Assembly: GCF_005860775.1 (NCBI RefSeq) | Contig: NZ_VCHQ01000010.1 | Coordinates: 62,001 to 126,000 of the forward strand | From: Klebsiella indica | GTDB taxonomy: Bacteria; Pseudomonadota; Gammaproteobacteria; Enterobacterales; Enterobacteriaceae | Length of the DNA: 64,000 nucleotides | Direction of reading: 5' to 3' | Shown: in pieces, positions 60,734-64,000 of the stretch | Layout: the number at the start of each line of letters is the position of its first letter | How positions within the stretch are numbered: the stretch's first letter is position 1 | Program-made: the position numbers and the translations under genes | The notes under the pieces: generated by a model | Told to the model about the DNA's origin: nothing | The model's input: only the letters and a program-made list of their open reading frames with translations | Databases searched by the model: none

Positions 60734-62485
60734 CGAACCTGAACCGCATAACCAGCGTAGCGGCCACGGAAAGCGATGACGATTCTCTTGCTGGGTCGCC
60801 TGCGCAATACGTTCCTGAATGGTTTGCCGTAAAGTTTGTCCTTCACCGTCCCAGAGCAACTGGGTCAGGATGGGTAATGCTTCAGTCACATCATCAACTG
60901 CCCAGATGAAGAATTGTTCATCTTCTACGGCTTTCTGCAGCTCCTGCGCCAGGCTGAGATGACGCACATTGGCAGAAGGAATAATGACGCCCTGTTTACC
61001 TGTCAGCCCGCGTTGCTGGCAAATAGCAAAGAAGCCTTCAATTTTTTCATTGAGCCCACCCACTGGCTGTACGCGACCAAACTGGTCGACTGAGCCGGTA
61101 ATGGCGATACTCTGGTTAATCGGCACATTGGCCAGGGCGCTGATTAATGCACACAGTTCCGCCATGGAGGCGCTATCGCCGTCCACCTCGCTGTAGGATT
61201 GCTCGAAGGTCAATGAGGCGGTGAACGGAATCTGTTGCTCCAGTTCCAGTTTGGACATCAGAAACGCCTGCATGATCATCATACCTTTAGCGTGGATGTT
61301 GCCGCCCAGCTCGGCCTTACGCTCAACGTCAATAAATTCGCCGTCACCGATATGCACGACGCAGCTAATACGCGAAGGCTCGCCAAATGCACGTGGATGG
61401 CCAGGGAATTCAATAACGGACAGCGCGTTGATTTGTCCTATGCGTTCACCTTCGGTCTCGATCAATATTTGCTCTTGCAGGATCTCGTCCTGGATCCGCT
61501 GTGCGAGATAGCCTTCGCGCCACAAACGACGTTCCAGCATGGTTTGCATCTCTTCGGCGGTGATCGTTTTACCTTCACAGAAGGCGGCTGCCTCCCGAAG
61601 CTGGCGAGCCACCCAGAGCAGACACAGGGGCAGGCTTTCCTGATCCCCTGTATAGCGGGCGCCTTCCTGAATCAGTAACGGCCAGGCGTCGGCCTCAAGG
61701 CCAGGGAGTTCGAGATGTCGGGCGTTTTGCCAGACCCATTGGCACCACTGCTTCAGGATCGCTTCATCGTCGATCTGCAGGTTGTCTTCATACTCGCTGT
61801 AGATAGCCTGGGCAGAAAGTTCGGGTTCCATCTCCTGGAAGTCAGCAAGTGATTCCCGCTCGCCAACCAGAATAACTTTCAGATTAAGCGGCATGGAGGG
61901 AATGCTCGCCGGAAGGGGGCGGGATTCATTGTTTGACAGCCAGTCAAAGCGTTGACGGGCAATCATATTTTTTAGCCGCATCCATAACAGCGGCTGTGCC
62001 AGCAGCGCACGCAGGGAGAGAATCAATACACCGCCATTGGCACGATGAACCAGACCGGGTTGTAGCGTGATTTCACCGTTAAACTGGCGTACGCAGCCAA
62101 AGAGCTGCTCCGATTCAATCCAGTCTGCGGATTCGACCGTTCCGCTGCTTGCAAAGTTATCTTCCGCCGTTTGCGGCGGAGTAAGTGTTATTCTGCCGCC
62201 GTCAACCTGATAGCGCACACCATAAAGTGCGTCTGACGGATGATGTAAAGTTCGGGTTTCGTCCACTAACCACTGCAGATATTCTGGCTCTTCCGGGGCT
62301 TTAACCAACATAAACGATGAAATGGCTGGAGTGACCAGAAGTTGCTCCAGGGCATAGAATAAACGAGGTTGCAGTTCACCGCTGAGGGATGTCTCCGCTT
62401 GCGCCAGGTCGGTTTGTGCAAACAGCGCCTGATAACTTTCCGTATCAGGTGCAAGGTCTTTTCGGGTAAGTTTCGTAATGGTCAA
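60728..62485 (-). CDS. lonH: LonH (YcbZ), Lon-like protease domain protein
   Basis: 585 residues, one fewer than E. coli YcbZ. It has an N-terminal AAA-related region lacking a clear Walker A P-loop, and a C-terminal Lon-type protease domain. The Ser-Lys dyad is in DGDSASMAELCALI and GGLNEKIEGFF, both intact, near residues 430-480. A role in ribosome-related quality control has been suggested, but the substrates are not certain. It precedes fabA on the same strand, with fabA under its own FadR-controlled promoter. Confidence 0.92.
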   Translation of the reverse strand: MTITKLTRKDLAPDTESYQALFAQTDLAQAETSLSGELQPRLFYALEQLLVTPAISSFMLVKAPEEPEYLQWLVDETRTLHHPSDALYGVRYQVDGGRITLTPPQTAEDNFASSGTVESADWIESEQLFGCVRQFNGEITLQPGLVHRANGGVLILSLRALLAQPLLWMRLKNMIARQRFDWLSNNESRPLPASIPSMPLNLKVILVGERESLADFQEMEPELSAQAIYSEYEDNLQIDDEAILKQWCQWVWQNARHLELPGLEADAWPLLIQEGARYTGDQESLPLCLLWVARQLREAAAFCEGKTITAEEMQTMLERRLWREGYLAQRIQDEILQEQILIETEGERIGQINALSVIEFPGHPRAFGEPSRISCVVHIGDGEFIDVERKAELGGNIHAKGMMIMQAFLMSKLELEQQIPFTASLTFEQSYSEVDGDSASMAELCALISALANVPINQSIAITGSVDQFGRVQPVGGLNEKIEGFFAICQQRGLTGKQGVIIPSANVRHLSLAQELQKAVEDEQFFIWAVDDVTEALPILTQLLWDGEGQTLRQTIQERIAQATQQENRHRFPWPLRWLCGSGSN

Positions 62486-62669
62486 AATCGCTGTTTTTAG
62501 TCAGATGTAAAACCGGCGATTATACATTATGCAGCGCCTGAGCACACGGGGGATCGCGATTGTCACGGTGATAACGAACCTACCCACTTCACGAAAGATG
62601 ATTTATTCTCAGCACATCAAGAAAAAGCTGATATCCTGAAACGAGTTACACGGTCACATTGAGATCGCA

Positions 62670-63122
62670 ATGAAATATCAACAACTGGAAAATCTTGAAA
62701 GCGGCTGGAAATGGGCATATCTGGTAAAAAAACACCGGGAAGGTGAACTTATTACCCGTTACATTGAAGCCAGCGCTGCACAAGCTGCGGTCGATGTATT
62801 ACTGACGCTCGAAAATGAACCCGTGCAGGTGAATACCTGGATTGAGCAGCATATGAGTCCTGCGTTAGTCAACCGCATGAAGCAGACCATTCGCGCCCGA
62901 CGCAAGCGTCATTTTAATGCGGAGCATCAGCATACGCGTAAAAAATCTATAGACCTGGAGTTTATGGTCTGGCAGCGTCTTGCTGGCCTTGCGCAAAGGC
63001 GGGGTAAGACTTTGTCGGAAACAATTGTGCAACTGATTGAAGATGCTGAACATAAAGAGAAGTATGCCAGCACAATGTCCAGTCTGAAGCATGATCTGCA
63101 ACGGCTGTTAGGCAAAGAGTGA
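62670..63122 (+). CDS. matP: MatP, Ter macrodomain organiser
   Basis: 150 residues, the E. coli length. MatP binds matS sites in the terminus region, condenses Ter, and anchors it to the division ring through ZapB. The N-terminal four-helix part is followed by a ribbon-helix-helix DNA-binding region ([22 protein letters not shown], about 90-111, given as a region), then a C-terminal coiled coil. It lies between divergent lonH and convergent ompA, as in E. coli. It works against MukBEF, encoded at 29883-36338. Confidence 0.97.
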   Translation: MKYQQLENLESGWKWAYLVKKHREGELITRYIEASAAQAAVDVLLTLENEPVQVNTWIEQHMSPALVNRMKQTIRARRKRHFNAEHQHTRKKSIDLEFMVWQRLAGLAQRRGKTLSETIVQLIEDAEHKEKYASTMSSLKHDLQRLLGKE

Positions 63123-63176
63123 TGTTATAGAGCGGGCGCCGGGCTCATTGTTCTTTGGCGCTGATACTTGTATTAA

Positions 63177-63209
63177 CGTAAAAAAAACCCCGCATCAGCG
63201 GGGTTTTTT
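63177..63209. terminator. Bidirectional terminator between matP and ompA
   Basis: CCCCGC and GCGGGG pair around ATCA near 63188-63203, with A/T tracts of six or more on both sides, so it can end both matP and ompA transcripts. Confidence 0.92.
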
Positions 63210-63220
63210 GACAGTATAAC

Positions 63221-64000
63221 TTAAGCCTGCGGCTGAGTTACGACTTCTTTATAACCTTTAACTTCGATCTCTACACGACGATCCGGAGCCAGGCAGTCAA
63301 TCAGCGCTGCACGTGCTTTCACGTTGTCACAGGTGTTGCCAGTAACTGGATTGGCTTCACCCATACCGCGGGCGGAGATTTTGCTAGCCGGGATACCTTT
63401 AGAAACCAGGTAATCAACAACGGACTGAGCACGTTTCTCAGACAGTTTCTGGTTGTAGGCATCAGAACCGATACGGTCGGTATAACCCAGAACCACTGCA
63501 GCACCGTCTTTCGGATCCATGTTGCTCAGCTGGGTGTACAGCTGATCCAGAGCCTGCTGGCCTTCTGGTTTCAGCGTTGCTTTGTTGAAGTTGAACAGTA
63601 CGTCAGACTTCAGGGTGAAGTGCTTGGTGGTTACTTCAGGCGCCGGAGCCGGAGCCGGAGCTACGACCGGAGCAACATCATCCTGACCGAAGCGGTAGGA
63701 AACGCCGAGGCTCAGCATGCCGTTATCAGGACGGGCACCAACGGTACCAGCGTCGCCGATGTTGTTAACCCACTGGTATTCCAGACGCGTTGCGATATCA
63801 CGGGTAACGGCCCACTCTAAGCCGCCAGCGAATACCGGGGAAACGCCAGTATCATGTTCGTTACGAGAAACACCGGTAGACGCGTAGTTGCCTTTGGCGT
63901 CAGCGCGCCAGACCATACCACCCAGACGGGTGTAGATATCCAGATCGTCAGTGATCGGGTAACCCAGTTTAGCGGTCAGTTGAACGCCCTGAGCTTTGAA
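63221..64000 (-). CDS. ompA: OmpA, outer membrane protein A (C-terminal 259 residues)
   Basis: The frame is open to the window edge, so the start is missing; the E. coli protein has 346 residues. The visible part opens at [20 protein letters not shown], in the last strands of the eight-strand barrel. The external loop [20 protein letters not shown] differs in length and sequence from E. coli, where phages and colicins bind. A proline-alanine hinge ([11 protein letters not shown]) leads to the periplasmic peptidoglycan-binding domain, with [11 protein letters not shown] and [19 protein letters not shown]. The two domain cysteines ([14 protein letters not shown]) are present. Highly expressed codon use. 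Confidence 0.98.
   Translation of the reverse strand, partial: FKAQGVQLTAKLGYPITDDLDIYTRLGGMVWRADAKGNYASTGVSRNEHDTGVSPVFAGGLEWAVTRDIATRLEYQWVNNIGDAGTVGARPDNGMLSLGVSYRFGQDDVAPVVAPAPAPAPEVTTKHFTLKSDVLFNFNKATLKPEGQQALDQLYTQLSNMDPKDGAAVVLGYTDRIGSDAYNQKLSEKRAQSVVDYLVSKGIPASKISARGMGEANPVTGNTCDNVKARAALIDCLAPDRRVEIEVKGYKEVVTQPQA

Noticed and set aside
1-64000. Insertion sequences, prophage genes, tRNA/rRNA genes or CRISPR arrays
   Set aside because: Reading through the window I found no transposase, integrase, phage structural gene, regularly spaced repeat or tRNA-like cloverleaf; absence by eye is not proof.

Overview
The window is a stretch of chromosome from a member of the Enterobacteriaceae in the Escherichia-Salmonella-Citrobacter group. 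The evidence is long co-linearity with the E. coli K-12 dmsC-to-ompA segment and near full-length agreement of almost every protein with the E. coli versions I remember. It is not E. coli K-12. ycaM/ycaN/ycaK are absent between ycaD and pflA, ycaL is absent between aroA and cmk, and the ssu sulfonate operon is absent between pepN and pyrD. From memory, Salmonella enterica carries sopD2 beside pflB; here the pflA-pflB gap holds no gene. I therefore lean to Citrobacter or a close relative, with low certainty at genus level.

Layout. 1-1755: 3' end of dmsC (anaerobic DMSO reductase anchor) and the MFS transporter ycaD. 1756-6632: the one clearly accessory block. It is a leftward operon encoding an ascorbate-family PTS EIIB, EIIC, a transketolase split into two genes, and an EIIA. 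A divergent RpiR-type regulator gene sits upstream, and the intergenic control region contains two perfect 18-bp palindromes exactly 30 bp apart. 6633-11265: anaerobic pyruvate-formate metabolism (pflA, pflB, focA) with an FNR-type site. 11266-16466: ycaO, ycaP and the serC-aroA operon. 16800-19706: cmk, rpsA, ihfB. 19912-29879: comEC-like ycaI, msbA-lpxK-ycaQ-ycaR-kdsB (lipid A flippase, lipid A kinase, Kdo activation), ycbJ, elyC and cmoM. 29883-36338: the mukFEB condensin operon.

36523-39920: cell-wall enzymes ldtD and mepK, and gloC. 39992-46051, leftward: aspC, ompF, asnS, pncB. 46381-50949: pepN, pyrD, zapC. 50946-59648: ycbX, rlmL, uup and pqiABC. 59905-64000: rmf, fabA, lonH, matP and the 3' part of ompA.

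Most genes are conserved housekeeping genes in their usual order, and I see no insertion sequence, prophage, tRNA, rRNA or CRISPR array. The most interesting part is the sugar-PTS/split-transketolase locus, whose substrate cannot be read from sequence. It looks like a complete import-and-cleavage module with its own regulator, placed where E. coli has ycaM/N/K. Other points are hairpins without obvious roles (end of dmsC; between aroA and cmk; far upstream of ompF), a short piece resembling the start of a dispersed enterobacterial repeat upstream of mepK, and recognisable classical regulatory sites (PurR and leader hairpin at pyrD, FadR at fabA, OmpR region at ompF, attenuator-like hairpin in serC-aroA).
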